Shown: positions 1 through 12,175, counted from the stretch's first letter. The stretch is DNA of 64,000 nucleotides from Ectocarpus siliculosus (GCA_000310025.1 FN649735.1:2407389-2471388); one strand, 5' to 3'. The notes: generated from the letters alone by a model not told the origin. Translations and numbers: made by a program.

Positions 1-1049
1 TGCAGAAGGCAGCAGTCGTGATAAAGTTGAGCAGTCTCTGAGTCCCTGCATATTGAACAACTAGCATAGCAGACAATCGGAGTATTGTAAAATTCTTCCC
101 CCCCTGTGTAGCAAAGTCGACGAGCAGTTGGCGTTGTAATAGCCTCCATGTTAGACCAAGTATTGTTAGACCAAGTAAGCAGGGTCTCCAGCATCAAAGG
201 CACCGCTCGTCTGTCGTTGTGCCCCACCTGCCCGACCTCTGCCTACCCCCAAAAGAAGCGGCGCCTCCTGATCGTACATGCGGTGTGTTTGTTTGTGCAA
301 TTAATTTGTGCGTGAAGAGCGTAGGATGCACCAGCAGAGAACTCTCGGGAAACGCTCCTTGCTGCTGTGTCGGCTAAAGCTCGTCGTGTCCCTACAAGTA
401 TGCATTTTACGTGCAATATTTAGCCATGTGTGGGGAAGCAACTTGTCCCAAGAAACAGCACACCTGTTGTTGGTACAGCAGTGAATTGTTGCGGTCTTCG
501 TTGTGTCCTCAAATCCAGCATCTCCTCGTCCCTGGAAAGTATGTTAGACTAATCGTCACCCTGAGGGAAGAAACGACTGTTGGTTGACATTGTATGTCAA
601 GTTGACATACAACAGCAGTTGTAGACTTCGACTGTGGGTATATCTCGAATGGGTAGTCTTTCTGTGTGTGTATTTATTTTTCCTTAAGACTTCCAGATAC
701 AACGTATCCGTTGTCGCGATTTACCCAACACCAGGCACATCCTAGACAACGACCAAAGAGTGGACAATGGTAATTCTGAGGTTACGCCAACGCGTAGTCG
801 TGTTACACCATCCCGCATGTAGACCCGGAACACTGAAGAACAAGAGTTTTGCTCAAGCAGTCATGCGTTGGCAGGTAGACATGTTCTTGCATGCGTTCAG
901 AACTTTTTGTGCACTATTTACTGTACTCCGGATACCTTCTCGACACTTACATAAAATCTGGCTGAGTGCAAGAACCAAACGCCGGTCGCCTGTCGTGGTA
1001 CTAAATTCTGCCTCACGCACCTGCTTGCTATTGCTACGGGGCGTCGCAG
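1..1049. other. Left-edge spacer or intron of the YKT6 gene, no exon recognised
   Basis: The 5' exon(s) of the YKT6 gene should lie here or further left, because the first recognisable exon starts at 1050 in the middle of the longin domain. I searched for the conserved longin N-terminus and the Phe-Phe-Gln-Arg stretch in all forward frames and did not find them, so this is probably intron or upstream sequence. The only local structure noticed is a 23-base palindrome at 590-612 (TTGTATGTCAA, then G, then its reverse complement). Confidence 0.4.
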
Positions 1050-4000
1050 AATCAAGGAGATGTGCACTTTCTTCAGCAAGACCATCGTTAAGCGCACGCA
1101 ACCGGGGCAGCGGCAGAGCGTACAGCACGAAGGTGGGATGAACTGCCACCACGGCGCGCTTGTGACATCGAGCTGTAAAACTGCTGTTAGGGCATGAGGG
1201 TTGTTTCTGCGGCATGTCTTGTGAGCTTGTGGGCTTTGGTACTAAAGTTCACACTATAGGACATCCGCTGAACACTGGGTAGGTGAATCGCCCTAAACCC
1301 ATCTTAGAGAATCCACCTCAAGTGTATTAGCAGATTATACTCCCCAAGTGTATCACACACGAAGCGGCGGGTTAGCTGTGTGTGGCGCGCCTGTTGTGTG
1401 CAAGCGCGCAAAGATCGAAGTCCCTTGCGGTACTTGAAGAAAAGTCGTGCCTGCCCAATGGGAAATGTTGTGTTTGGGTGGTCGCGATGCCCAATCGACC
1501 CATGGCATATCCGGTTTGGCACAGCCAACGCAACGATGGTGGCCAGCTTCTGGTTCATCTTCGTGAAACGTAGCCTGAGCCGGCGAAAACCCGGCACATG
1601 CCTCCGTCCCGGCATTGCAGGGATGCGAGGTCAATGGTCTACCGACTTCGACGTGCGTTTACATGAAGTGCACTCCCTCCCCCTGGTGCTTCGCACATTT
1701 CGCCGTCACGCAATAGCCGAAGAATCCGTTAGACAGGATATGTAGATGTAGGGTGGCAAATTGCGCCAAGCGAACCCGTTCTATTTGCCAGCGACTGACG
1801 CACTCCAGGTATCGCAGCGGCAAACACGCAACGAATGACCCCCCCTCACTCCGCGCAAAGGGGATGATCGCACCACGTTGTGTTAAAATGGTCAAGCACC
1901 CTCGAGGCAGTTACACAGCGCTTCCAACTGTCTCTGGAAGTGAAAGCACCAGAAAATAAATAAGTCATACGCAGCTGTCATCCGTACGCAAGGAAGTAAG
2001 CACATGATGCCGAACACCCTTAACAGGATGCGCTTCTTGCGACTCGCCGAATACCTCACGGCGCTTCGCGCTTGGTGATGTGAGAGCCTGGTCCGGTGAG
2101 AACCCGGCGTGCTCCGTCCCGGCTTTGTAGGGATGCGAGGTCAATGGTCTAACGACTACGGCATGCACGACTATGAGTACACCCCCCCCCCCGGTTCCCC
2201 TCCCACGATGATGTGACATCGGCATAACACTACCGTGGGCGATCTACTGCCACTGCACGCGTAGACTACAACGTGCACGTGTACATGCGGCAAGACGGAT
2301 TGGCGGGGACGGTAACGGCGGATCTCGAGTACCCACCACGAGTCGCGTTCGTGCTGCTCACGCAGGTGAGCGGAGTTGGGGATCGGTGTGTATGCGTGTG
2401 TGTGTGTGTGTTTTCTTAATTAGCATCGGCCGCTCTAACCGACTGACCAATGAAGAGACGTCAGTCTTGTAGCGGGATAACACACAAGGACGGTTTGTAA
2501 TCAAAGCGTACGGGTTCTACCGACAGTTGTGTGTATGTGTGTTTTATTTTTGCTGTGTACCGCCGTGTGTAGGTGATGCCTTCCCAGGCCAGCAAACATT
2601 GTTAGCGATCAAAAGGCTTGACTGGGGGCACGAGTTCGAGTTTTGGGACGACTGAACAAGATACAATGCGTGAGTGAGTTGTCTGCTTGTGTGAGTACAG
2701 TGTGACGATTGATTACGCCCGGTTTTATTCGACAGCTCCACCCGAAGGCCTTGCCTTGGTAGTCGCAGCGGTGGCAGCAAGAGCCCAACGCCTAGGTTCC
2801 TCTGTGGCACGCATTGGCTCTCCGGACACGTAATCTAATGAGTCGCGCCCCGTTCTCCCTCTCGCCGTGGGTGCTCTTGACACCCTCGCTATGTTTGTGT
2901 TATCTTTTTTCCCTCAGCTGTTGGAGCAGTACGCGGAGCAGGTCTCGTGGCAGTCCGAGATCAGACACGAGGCCATTCGATTCCCTCCGATGGACAAAAT
3001 GATTGTGGACTACCAGGTAGGAAGAGCAGTGTGACTGACACCACAGCGGCGAACGGCATTTGGCCGTGTATCTGGGCTTCTGTACCTAGTTCTCTGGCTA
3101 CGCCCGCACCCTTGCGGGCGCACGGGGGAAAAATGCCGTACTACCAGCGGACCGTGGCCTGTTCTTGCGCGGCCGTTCAGTACAGTAGCCCCGCACGTTC
3201 TCGTCCCTGGTGACGATTTAGAGCAGTACTGTAATAGTGATTTCACGATCGTGCTTATTCCCGACGCGGTTTCTTCCGCGCTACTATACGGTATATGGGA
3301 ATGGTGTGTCGGGGTGGCTGTCGTTGAAATATGTTTGTTCAGTAGCCCTTGAGATGGTTAATGTTCTGTTTCCACTCGTGAGCTGTCAAAAGAACCGCGT
3401 TGATTGGGGGGGGGCGATTTGTTCTGAGACGTTGTGATTCTGTCCGTCCGCTGATGTTTTTTGTTCAAACATCCTAACAGGACCCGGCGAAGGCGGACAA
3501 GATCACCAAGATTCAGCGCGATTTGGACGAGACGACCGAAGTGCTGGTGAGATGACGAGCTTGCCGTCATGGCCACTGTGTCTGTACTAACCCCCACAGT
3601 ATCGTTCGTCGTGTCTAGGGTCAACACCTACGTGTTGGCGGCGCAATACCGTTTTGTGTCACACAACACCTGTTTCGATTGGAAGCGCTTATTGCATTGT
3701 GGTCTTAACTCCCGGTTCGAGCCACAGAGGGATATATGAGATACTTCGCACGGATTTTGGTCTCCACTGAACAAAGAGCGTGGCCGGACCGCACGGGTTA
3801 CCTGGTTGACACGGAACGTGCCAGTAGCTTTGTTCACGCCTGGTGGAAAGTGAAAATGGAATTGAAAGTGGATAGACCCACAACGAAGACGCCCCCCGTA
3901 ACCAACGTTCACGCTCGCGTTCGTGGTCGACGTAACAACACTGCCGGTTGTGAACGGCAGCACCGAACCATCGACAACGTGTTGGAGAGAGGGGTAAGGC

Positions 4001-4098
4001 TGGATGAGCTCGTGGACCGATCCGACGACTTGAGCCGACAATCCAAGATGTTCTACAAGCAAGCGAGGAAAACGAACAGCTGCTGCGTGGTGAGCTGA
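1050..4098 (+). CDS. YKT6: YKT6-type longin R-SNARE, 5' end missing
   Basis: Five exons join in frame: 1050-1132, 2265-2365, 2918-3016, 3481-3546 and 3961-4098 (TGA). All junctions are GT-AG. The product is a vesicle SNARE for ER-Golgi, endosomal and vacuolar fusion. Seen in the sequence: the longin-domain end ([10 protein letters not shown], then [15 protein letters not shown]), the join into the SNARE helix ([19 protein letters not shown]), and the R-SNARE core ([20 protein letters not shown]), whose central Arg is the ionic-layer residue. The C-terminus is NSCCVVS. Its last four residues, CVVS, form a CaaX prenylation box, and the Cys just before it is the usual palmitoylation site. The protein therefore attaches by lipid and needs no transmembrane helix. 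The first exon(s), about 40 residues, lie outside the recognised part. Exon 1050-1132 begins on the third base of a codon, so a preceding exon is required. Assignment to the YKT6 family is firm; the 5' structure is unknown. Confidence 0.93.
1579..1645. repeat. Direct repeat, copy 1, in YKT6 intron
   Basis: About 65 bp resembling 2095-2160 in the same orientation. Both share the core GGGATGCGAGGTCAATGGTC, preceded by an AACCCGGC...TCCGTCCCGGC stretch. Both lie in the 1.1-kb intron between YKT6 exons 1050-1132 and 2265-2365. Read on the minus strand both give similar peptides ([10 protein letters not shown] and [10 protein letters not shown], each followed by AGFSP), so they may be relics of a dispersed element. 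Confidence 0.7.
2095..2160. repeat. Direct repeat, copy 2, in YKT6 intron
   Basis: Partner of 1579-1645, same orientation, about 515 bp downstream. It ends roughly 100 bp before the acceptor of the YKT6 exon at 2265. Differences between the copies are scattered substitutions and small indels, so this is not a fresh duplication. Confidence 0.7.
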
Positions 4099-5842
4099 TT
4101 GGGAAGGGCGTTGAGCGGGTGGCGGGAAAGGGGCTTCTCCGCGCGAAGCCTTGGACAAGTCGTCGCAACGAGAAAGAAAGGGTGGCCACGATCGTTTGTC
4201 TTTTTTGTCTTGTTTTTTTTCGTGGCATTCCCGTCCTAGGGCCTGGGTATGCACTTTTTGCGGGTCCAACGATTGTACATTGGTAAAAGCCGTTCAAGTT
4301 GAGCTCGCGGGGTTACATTGGGTCTGCTTTTTTGTGTTTTTTTTTTCCCCAAAGGTATCTAGCGCCCTCGCCGCCACCACGGCGGCCGCCGCCGCGCTAC
4401 CGCCATCCTTGTTGTTGCGCTGAACTTTTGGGCGTTTTTTTTTCGACTTTTGTGGCCTGGCGTCGGTGTTCCGTAGCTGCGTTAAGGGTTGGGGGTTGTT
4501 CTGGCCTCTTGTCTTGCCTTCCGGCAGAAGAACAGAACTCAGCTTGAACGTTGGTGTGTGTATCGTACTCGACCCGGTGTGTCGGAAGCGCTTGTTGTAT
4601 TTGAAAAATAGTATGGCGCTTAGTTTGTCAGAGACCTGTCCGCTCTCTTCGTGAGCTGTGCGCGAGCTGTGCGGTAGGTGTCCCGTTGTGGTCCGCGAGA
4701 AAGGTTTTCACCGCGGTGCCCTTGTAGGATAGCGAAACTAGACCTAGCAGGCAACCCGATGGACGGCTTGTTGGAGCCCAGACGGCGAGTAGGGGCGCCT
4801 ATTTCGCCAAGGTTGTTTGTTGTGGCGATGCTGCTGCAATGTTGAGGTTTAGGGTATATAATTAGGAAGTGAGTTCAGCGATCGCACGGGGGGGTGATGA
4901 CCCTTTGTCCTTCTGTACTATAACAACCTCTGCGAATCCTGGGTCAGGACAAGGACATTGTTCCAGTAGACCCAAGTCCGCCGGGGATGAACCCTTCCAG
5001 TTGGGGAAGCGTCAGGGGTTGTTCTGAAACCACCACCCTTGCTGGACACTCTCGGAAAAGTCGTAGAAATTAAGTTGAACTCACACACAAACGCGACCTA
5101 CGAATGACGTGACAAGATACCTCTTCAGCACGTTTGTTCAAGTCCCCGAGCGGTGGATTTTGATGTATTCCGACGACCAAAGCACCGAAGAGACACAAAC
5201 GACAAACCAGCGGGGAGTGTTTTTAAGTTTGAAAGGGCACGGAGCGCGGCATCCTGTGTACCTGGGTATTTTTACCACGGGAACACGCTTTCCTCTCGCC
5301 TCTCGAGACGGATCGCCCTTTCCATCCCTACGTAAAAGGTACCTCCAGTACCTTATGGCAAGTGTTGTTTTGCCCCCGCTGTTTGCACAAATCGTCTTGC
5401 CAGTGCTGTTCCCTGCATAAACCACCACCTGTCGTAGGCACGCACACCCGTCTTTCCCTCCCATCTCCTCAGGCAGGACTTTACGTTCACGAACCTCATG
5501 AGCTCTGCTTGGCTCTGCTTACACACACGGCGGATAATTAATTGATTCCTTGGTTAGAGCGTGAGCTACTTAACTGCTGCAATCCTTCTCCGGGCAGAGG
5601 GGGCTTTCCGGTTGTTTTCGACAACCACTACCCCCAATTCCCGGGAACAAAACGTTTCTAGGGGGGGGGGCGTCGCGAAAGTAGTTGACAAAATCATGCT
5701 CCGATGTTCAACAGGCAGGACGCGGGTCTCCAGAGAAAATCGCATACCGAGTGCAATTACAAGTCAGGCATCAGGCATCTCTGGCACGCTCTGCAGACGA
5801 GAAGAAAACACTGCAGGCTACTACCGCCTGCTGGAAAAGGCT
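4099..5842. other. Spacer after YKT6, no gene recognised
   Basis: This should include the YKT6 3' untranslated region. It is T-rich, with several poly-T runs around 4200-4450 and G runs near 4890 and 5661. Open frames are short, present on both strands, and without recognisable domains. Nothing else can be supported. Confidence 0.5.
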
Positions 5843-6874
5843 CTACAGGGATCGGATGGTAGCCAAGTCCAAGGTCAGCTGGTCGTTGCTTCTCCGCTCC
5901 GCCGGGCTCTGTCCTCTTGACAAGCGCGCTGACCCCGGCCCGCCCTCACCCGGGGACCGTCGCGTACAATCTTCAGGAGAAGCCGTTTTTTTCACGAAGC
6001 CCTCCGTTCCTGCTGTCGTGGCTCTTGCTACCCCTTGAGTCTGCCCCCTGCCGCTGCTCCCTCCAAAGTCCGAATGCGAACGAGTCAGTCCGCGGCTCCC
6101 CCTCCTCGCGCTTCCGCTTGTAGCGGAGAGAAGCCTCTCTGCAAAAACCGACCCAGCACCCCGGCCACCTTCTCCCCCACTACCCGTGTGCCTTCTGCTA
6201 CCACCTCCCGGACTTGGCGATCGCATGGGGGAAGACTTACGGAGTGGTGTGCCTGTGCCCACTTCCGCCTTGTTCTCCGGGCTCCGTATGGTCGGGGTGC
6301 TGCGCGACCCGCAGAGCCGTTTGCAGGGTGCGATCCCGGCAACAGTCGCCCCACCTCGACCCCCAACGGTGCTGTGGTTTCCGAGCCCGTTCGGGACGAC
6401 TCGAAACACGGTGTCCAAGGCACCTGGCGACGAGCACGACCGTTGACCACTTTTTTCTTGTCCCTGCCTTAGCGGAGGAGTATCGTCGCGTGATGCGGCC
6501 GCCGCCCGTCGAGCCGAGGTCACCTTGCGCGGCGTGTAGCGCCCTGGGAAGCACGTTTCCACTAGACCCTCGACGGCGCACGTCTTAGCGGGGTCGTATA
6601 TCGATTTCGAAAACATGTCGTTGGCACCTGCCGACGCGAGATCGGCAGTTCCTACCCCGAGGAGGGTGGACTTTTTGGGCTTGTTGAGGCCCTCTCGCTG
6701 CAGGAGATCCTGGCGCTCGTCGTGGTTCTTGCCGCTGCAGTCATCATCAAACGGGGCAATAAATAGATTGTTTGAGGATTGCAGAACGAGATGGCCAGGG
6801 GAGTTTCCAGACATTAGAGGTGATACAGTAGAGCGATCGTTTAGAATATCAGCCCTTGTCGTGTGTGTGTACAC
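5843..6874 (-). CDS. Hypothetical disordered protein (single open frame)
   Basis: An uninterrupted 343-codon frame on the minus strand, ATG at 6874-6872, ending in TIRSL and a stop at 5843. I do not recognise a domain. The N-terminal third has mixed composition (for example NKPKKSTLLGVGTADL). The middle and C-terminal parts are Ser, Gly and Arg rich with SPSP, SRR and SHSDFGG stretches, typical of intrinsically disordered, possibly phosphorylated regions. No intron or partner exon could be assigned. Long frames arise easily by chance in this GC-rich stretch, and shorter frames overlap on the other strand, so this may not be a gene. The absence of stops over 1 kb, while flanking DNA is full of stops, is the main support. 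Confidence 0.42.
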   Translation of the reverse strand: MYTHTTRADILNDRSTVSPLMSGNSPGHLVLQSSNNLFIAPFDDDCSGKNHDERQDLLQREGLNKPKKSTLLGVGTADLASAGANDMFSKSIYDPAKTCAVEGLVETCFPGRYTPRKVTSARRAAAASRDDTPPLRQGQEKSGQRSCSSPGALDTVFRVVPNGLGNHSTVGGRGGATVAGIAPCKRLCGSRSTPTIRSPENKAEVGTGTPLRKSSPMRSPSPGGGSRRHTGSGGEGGRGAGSVFAERLLSATSGSARRGSRGLTRSHSDFGGSSGRGQTQGVARATTAGTEGFVKKTASPEDCTRRSPGEGGPGSARLSRGQSPAERRSNDQLTLDLATIRSL

Positions 6875-8831
6875 CGTTCCTTAGATGTTGGTAGACGGTA
6901 GAGGCAACAACGGCTGCCGAGGGGTCGTCGCTACACTAGGCCAGTCCCGGATCAAATGACCTAGAGGAGTAGCCAACCCACGTGCTACACAGCAGCATGC
7001 GCCAACCACACGGCTCACCTCCAGGCAGGTGCGTGAAATTTGTACTCCGAATCACGGAGGAGAAGGTATTCCGCGCGCTCCGCTACTTCGGACAACGACC
7101 CCGTCTCCCTCTGCGAAAAAAGTGACAACATGTCATGTAGTTGAGGAGAAGGAATGGCACGCCACAAGGCTCTCGCGATAATTGAAAGATTCGGGTTCAG
7201 CCGCTGTATACGTCCCAGTGGCGCCGTTTCTCAGTTGTACCTTTCTCGTCGCTGGCAGGCTACACAGTTGTAGTACAGAACCAACATCACGATCGTTCCG
7301 CGGGAAATACGCTCCTGGTCGACTTTTGGGTATTGCACTGCGTGTATCAGCACGTCCTAATTCGGTGGGACACGTTTGCGGCTGTGTTCCTACTGTAGTG
7401 CCACATACGCTCGGCGTGGAGTATCGACTCACCGTCCTAGGCTGCACATGGAACGGTGTCGTGCATCGACGATTGGCGTCGAACTGTCCCGTTATGAGGT
7501 TAAAACCATTACGCTTGTCGAGACTGCCAAGTCTCTGCCGCCGTCTTTCGAGGTGGAGCACACTCATGTGCTGCTTCAAGGCCTCTCTTTGCAGTCTGGA
7601 CTCATCCTGCCTGATATTCGACTGCTTCCGCCGTTGGAACCCTTGGTGGAACCGGGTCGTAGAAAGCCCTTTCAGGAACATTGCCTTCTTCTCCCAGAGT
7701 TATACACAAACACCGGGCGTTGAAAATGGAAGTTTGATAGAGTGAGTTTTGCTATTCAAGTAGGCATGTCAATTTTACAGCACATAAATAAAGGGCACGC
7801 ATGTCATCGGTGGTCTGTTATAGCCTACAGAATGCTTCATTTCCCGCTGTTGATCCGGAGTCCCCAAGGTTCGAGCTTGAGCAATCGCGCTGGATGAGAA
7901 AGCCCCATGGGACAAGGGACTGCAAATTCGGAACCCAACTACTTGCAGGCCTCGTTGTCATTGGTTGCCTTGTCGTTGCCGTTGGGTGACAAGCAGAGTG
8001 TACAATTTCACATTTCGATCAGAGCGTGTTCGTCTCCTTCTTGGTGTGACCCAAGGTTCCAAAGTCTGTGCATATCAGTGTTCTTATAGTCGCAAGCTCT
8101 ATTGTTTCTCAGCACACCGCTACCTGGTGGACGCGAAGAGCTCCAGAAGGAAGAACCTCCACGCCATCGGAGTTCTCTCTGGAGTAGCTCCTACCGTCGT
8201 TGTGGCGAGTATATTCCCATCCGACGAATTCGTGCTTGATCGGAAAGTCGGTCTTCTTGGATGCCGGGTGCTGGCTTTGTGCATGAAAAACCTGCCATCC
8301 AACACGCGTAGTACGAAGCTCTATTAGGAACTTTCTGCCGCAAGAAGCTTACAACTACAGCAGTACAATAGGTTGTCTTGCAAGCTTCGACACGGCACAT
8401 GAACATGAACACCCATCTCCAAAAGTCCCGCCGCATGTGCTTCCCAGCTCCAGGGTGCTTACCCTCCCCCAGAATGTTTCACCGACGTCCAGGTTCTGGT
8501 CAAGGATATCCATTTCGCCCAGCAACTGTGTTCTTCCTTGTCGATTCGCTGTTTTTTTGCCCCACAAGCCCTACTGGCGCGCCCACAGCGTGCTCGATTT
8601 CTTGATCGTGCCGGCGGCTCAAAGAGCGAAAGAGATCAACGCTGTCCGAACCGGCACGTGGTCCGCGCGCGGACCGGGAGTTCCACCAACGGATTAACTG
8701 ATCTGTTTTTAATTCACCAACGGACAACACACGGGCCACCCCGCCCGCGGCGATTATCGCGAAACAGATCACGAGGACCAATCCCCACGCCCGTACACGC
8801 TAGCAGCAAAGAACACACGCACCACATCACG
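6875..8831. other. Spacer with ambiguous open frames
   Basis: Two overlapping frames, 7182-7745 (+, 187 codons) and 7133-7681 (-, 182 codons), and a shorter one at 7376-7723 (+) cover the same stretch. None shows a domain and the frames conflict, so none is called. The last few hundred bases before 8832 should hold the promoter and 5' untranslated region of the SAP-SURF2 gene, but I see no clear core promoter motif. Confidence 0.4.
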
Positions 8832-10333
8832 ATGGAAGTACCGCCAGAGAACTTCGAACGGTTTTCCTACCGCCAGCTGCAAAAAATGGCCAAGAGCAGA
8901 GGGCTAAACGCGGGAGGGAAAAAACAGGATATTCTTTCACGTCTCCAAGGGCAGGTGACGATACAGACAGACACCGCACTCCGAGGGCGCTCGGTTAGCT
9001 TGATGCACTGTTGAAACCACACTCCGACTGGGCATCGGTTGCGGGGCTTTCCAAGTTAGGCCAGTTGCGGGGAAGAGGTGTTGATCGTCGTTGTTGGTGT
9101 TGGTGGGACCGAGCAGCGGGAAACCTAACGTATGTACTTCTAGAATCCAACGCGTACGTTGCGGAAAGAGCAGGCCCGACTGCCACTCCGGGCCCAGGTA
9201 ATATACTCTCAACTGCTGTCACATATGCTTCCCGGCGTCTTCATCTCGCCCCTCTAACAACGACTGCAATCAAACTGCGCACCTGTACGTGATGTGTGAG
9301 GTGGTTCGGCGCGGTGGGCAAGCACGTGCTGGTGTTGTGTGCACACGCAGCCAATTGCAAAATGGAGCGGCGCGTCGTGAATGCTCATTGTGCAGCGGTA
9401 CAACCATTCCACATCGCACGCACTCGTTTACACTCGACGTTGTTTCTGGTGTCAACCTGCTTCCCTTGCGCCACGCGACACACGCAACCTTTCTGTTTCA
9501 CAGAACACTGCCCAGCAGAAGGAGAATGCCGTGCCGAAGCCAAAGTATTCCACAGCAGCAAAGCCTCAGCACCAGCCGTCCGGCAAAGAAAATGACACCC
9601 ACGCCGGCCCGCGAAAGACCAAAACCTTGGCATCTTCAGGGGCATCACCCCGCCTGGTCAAGAAGGCCCTCGGGCAACTATCTCTCAACTCCCCGAGGTT
9701 GAATCCGCCGATGGTGATCTCGAGTCACAAGAACAAGCCTCTTTTCAGTCCTGCCGCCGATGCCCAGAAGGGACAGGTCGACAACTGCAAGCCCTCGGAT
9801 GCTGCCGTTGCTGCTGTCCCGCAAGCATCAGCGTCTGCGCCCGAGCCGAAGGTGTCGCCGGCTGCTTCGCCGTTCGGTTCAGCTGGCCTCAAGCTCAACC
9901 AGGACGACGATGTCTCGATCGAATCATCGACGGCGGCGGCCAACGAGGATGGCACGAGCGAAGTTGTCGCTGCTGCTGCTGCTGCTGGCATGCCGGTCTC
10001 TGAAGAAAAGACGACGACACAATATGTCGCCTCCGAAGAGAGTACATCAGCGGTAACAACAGCAGTGGAGGAGGAGCCGGGGCAAGAGACGGCGGCGGCA
10101 GTGCAAGGGCGACTAAGCATGATGGTGGTGGCGGCGAACCCTCGTCTTCAAGAGGTGTCTGCTCTGCCGCGCGGAACAGTCGTGAAGGCAAAGCTCTTCG
10201 TCGAGGAGGAGGAAGATGAGTCTTGCGCGCCGGAAACGATGGAGCACACTACTGCTGCTGTGGACGTTACGGAAGGTGATGATCTCGCTGGAACTTCTGT
10301 CGTTGCTCCTGCTGCTGGGGGGAAGGAGGACTC

Positions 10334-10373
<40 letters not shown>

Positions 10374-12175
10374 GATGATGAAAACATGGCGGCGGACGGC
10401 CAACCCAAGGACGTTGTTGAATTGCCTTCGGCAGACATGAAACAAGACGAAAGCGTGGTGACAATCATAACTATCCCAGAAAAGGAAAACCATGTGTTCT
10501 TGGGAGCTTCAGTAGCAATCGCGGTTTCTACAGAACCGGCACACATGGAGGAGGAGCGTGACGATAACCCGGCATCTTCTCTGCGGTCCGAGGGAGAAAG
10601 GCAGGAAGAAACCCGGTCGCAGGGCGCGGTAGTTGCTCCCGACGAAGGGCAGGATGAGCAACAGCAGGTGAACGAGGCCGGTGCTTGTACCGCCGACCTT
10701 GCCAAACAAGGGTCAGGTGATGCTCAGGCAGCCCCTCAGGTGGTCATGCAGCCAGCATCGGGGGAAGAAGACGAACAACAGCAACACGTGGTTCTGGTTC
10801 AAGAAACTGGTTCTGCTTCCGGTACCACTCAATCGGCTTCTCCTGCTCATGTCGTGATGCCGGAGGAGGAGCGAGAAGAAGAACACAGTCGTACAAACGA
10901 TGATCCGATGCCGTCTGTGCTTCCGCAGAACGAGGGTGACCTCGCTCCGCTCTTGCCACCGCAGGAGGAGGACCCCGAGGCGTCGGTGATGCCATCGCAG
11001 CCTGAGGCCGAAGCCGACATCGCTCCGGTGTCACAGGGATGCGCTGTCGTGACGGAGAACGCGCCCCGCGTGGCCGGGGAGCCTGGAGCTGCGGGAAAAC
11101 TAGAGGCGGCGGCGGACGTCGGGTTCGGCGAGGAGAGGACCGTCGCCGTGCCGGGGCATGCCGGGTTGGTCGTGGACGAAGAAACCAGGAGTCTCGTGGA
11201 GGGAAGCAAGTACCTTCGGTTCGAGGACGACGAGAGGACCGTGCTGTGCACCCTCACGGGCAAGAAGCTGGCCCCGGACTACATAGGCATCCTCAAGTAC
11301 ATGGGCAGCAGGAGGGTGCAGCAGCTCGTCGTTGAAGGACCCGTATCCATGTCGGTAAGCCCCCACACCTCTGTGTTGTGTTGTCACCTGTTGTAAGGAG
11401 CCGAATGCTGACGCAAGCGCGGGCGGTGGGGCAGGTGCGCTCGTTCTTTCTTTTTTCGTGCGATGGTGGATGGAAACCAATCGTAGCCGGGCCTTGACCG
11501 GGGGCGGGGGCCTATTTACGTTGTGTCGCTGCAGGACTTGGGAAAGCAAGGAACACCTGGAGGGCAAACCGACCAGTGGAAATGACACCGGTTTTGTATC
11601 TCACCCCATGCTGCGAGGTCAGTTTTGACTCGAGAATTTCATGAACTATGTAGCAGGACTGGTGAAACATGTACAATCATTCACAATTCGACCACGCATG
11701 GAAAAATGAAGCGTTCTTTGTCCGCGCAGCAATTGTTTTAGTGGGCGCGAAAGACGTGCTCCTTGCCCTCTTTGACCACCGGGTCCAAGAGATGACGTGG
11801 ATAAGCTGACAAGCAAATGACATCGATGTACTTCGCCCCCCCTCCCCTCTCAGCCATAGCGAGCAGCAATTGAAAGCTGATCACACTGCTACAGTTGTAA
11901 AATTGCTTGCATCAGCAGAATTGTTTTCACACGTTAACGTCCATGCCCCGCAACAACAACCGCTTTTAATTCCTGGAACTACAAAATAATGGTATGGATC
12001 TATTTAGGACTACGACGGTATGTTCCTGGTGGAAGACCCTGCCGACGACGGTTTCGTGTTCTGCGAACTCACCGGCGTGCGGATGTTCAAGAGCAAGGCG
12101 GCCGTGGACCAGCACATCAATGGCCAGCCCTTCAAGGAGATGATGGCCATGCTCCGCGCAAAACTCGAATCCTAG
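8832..12175 (+). CDS. SAP-motif protein with C-terminal SURF2-like domain
   Basis: Three exons in phase 0: 8832-8954, 9504-11354 and 12008-12175 (TAG), giving 713 residues. The ATG at 8832 starts a short exon whose residues about 9-38 match the SAP helix-extension-helix DNA-binding motif (FSYRQLQKMAKSRGLNAGGK, then KQDILSRL). Residues about 42-605 form a long low-complexity linker rich in Glu, Ala, Gln and Val, with an 11-Gln run near codon 320. The last roughly 105 residues resemble surfeit locus protein 2: VLCTLTGKKLAPDYIGILKY followed, across the last intron, by FVFCELTGVRMFKSKAAVDQ and HINGQPF. Both halves have the Cys-x-Leu-Thr motif spaced as in SURF2. SURF2 is a poorly understood nuclear/nucleolar protein; the SAP motif suggests chromatin or nucleic-acid binding (inference). 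In-frame sequence 9381-9503 upstream of exon 2 is read as intron because a CAG acceptor at 9501-9503 joins phase 0 with exon 1. The stop codon directly abuts a GTGAGC donor-like sequence. Confidence 0.85.
10338..10370 (+). repeat. (CAG)11 polyglutamine tract
   Basis: Eleven uninterrupted CAG codons inside the linker of the SAP-SURF2 gene, encoding 11 glutamines. Pure CAG repeats are prone to length change, so this is a likely polymorphic site. Confidence 0.95.

Noticed and set aside
3705-3725. GGTTCGAGCC, resembling a tRNA B box
   Set aside because: The flanking bases do not form a T-stem, and no A box or acceptor stem fits; it lies in a YKT6 intron.
3628-4297. Minus-strand frames of 213 and 202 codons
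   Set aside because: They lie antisense to the last YKT6 exon and its flanking intron; the plus strand has clear R-SNARE coding.
9381-9503. In-frame upstream extension of the large SAP-SURF2 exon
   Set aside because: A CAG acceptor at 9501-9503 joins in phase with the SAP exon, and the extension has intron-like composition.
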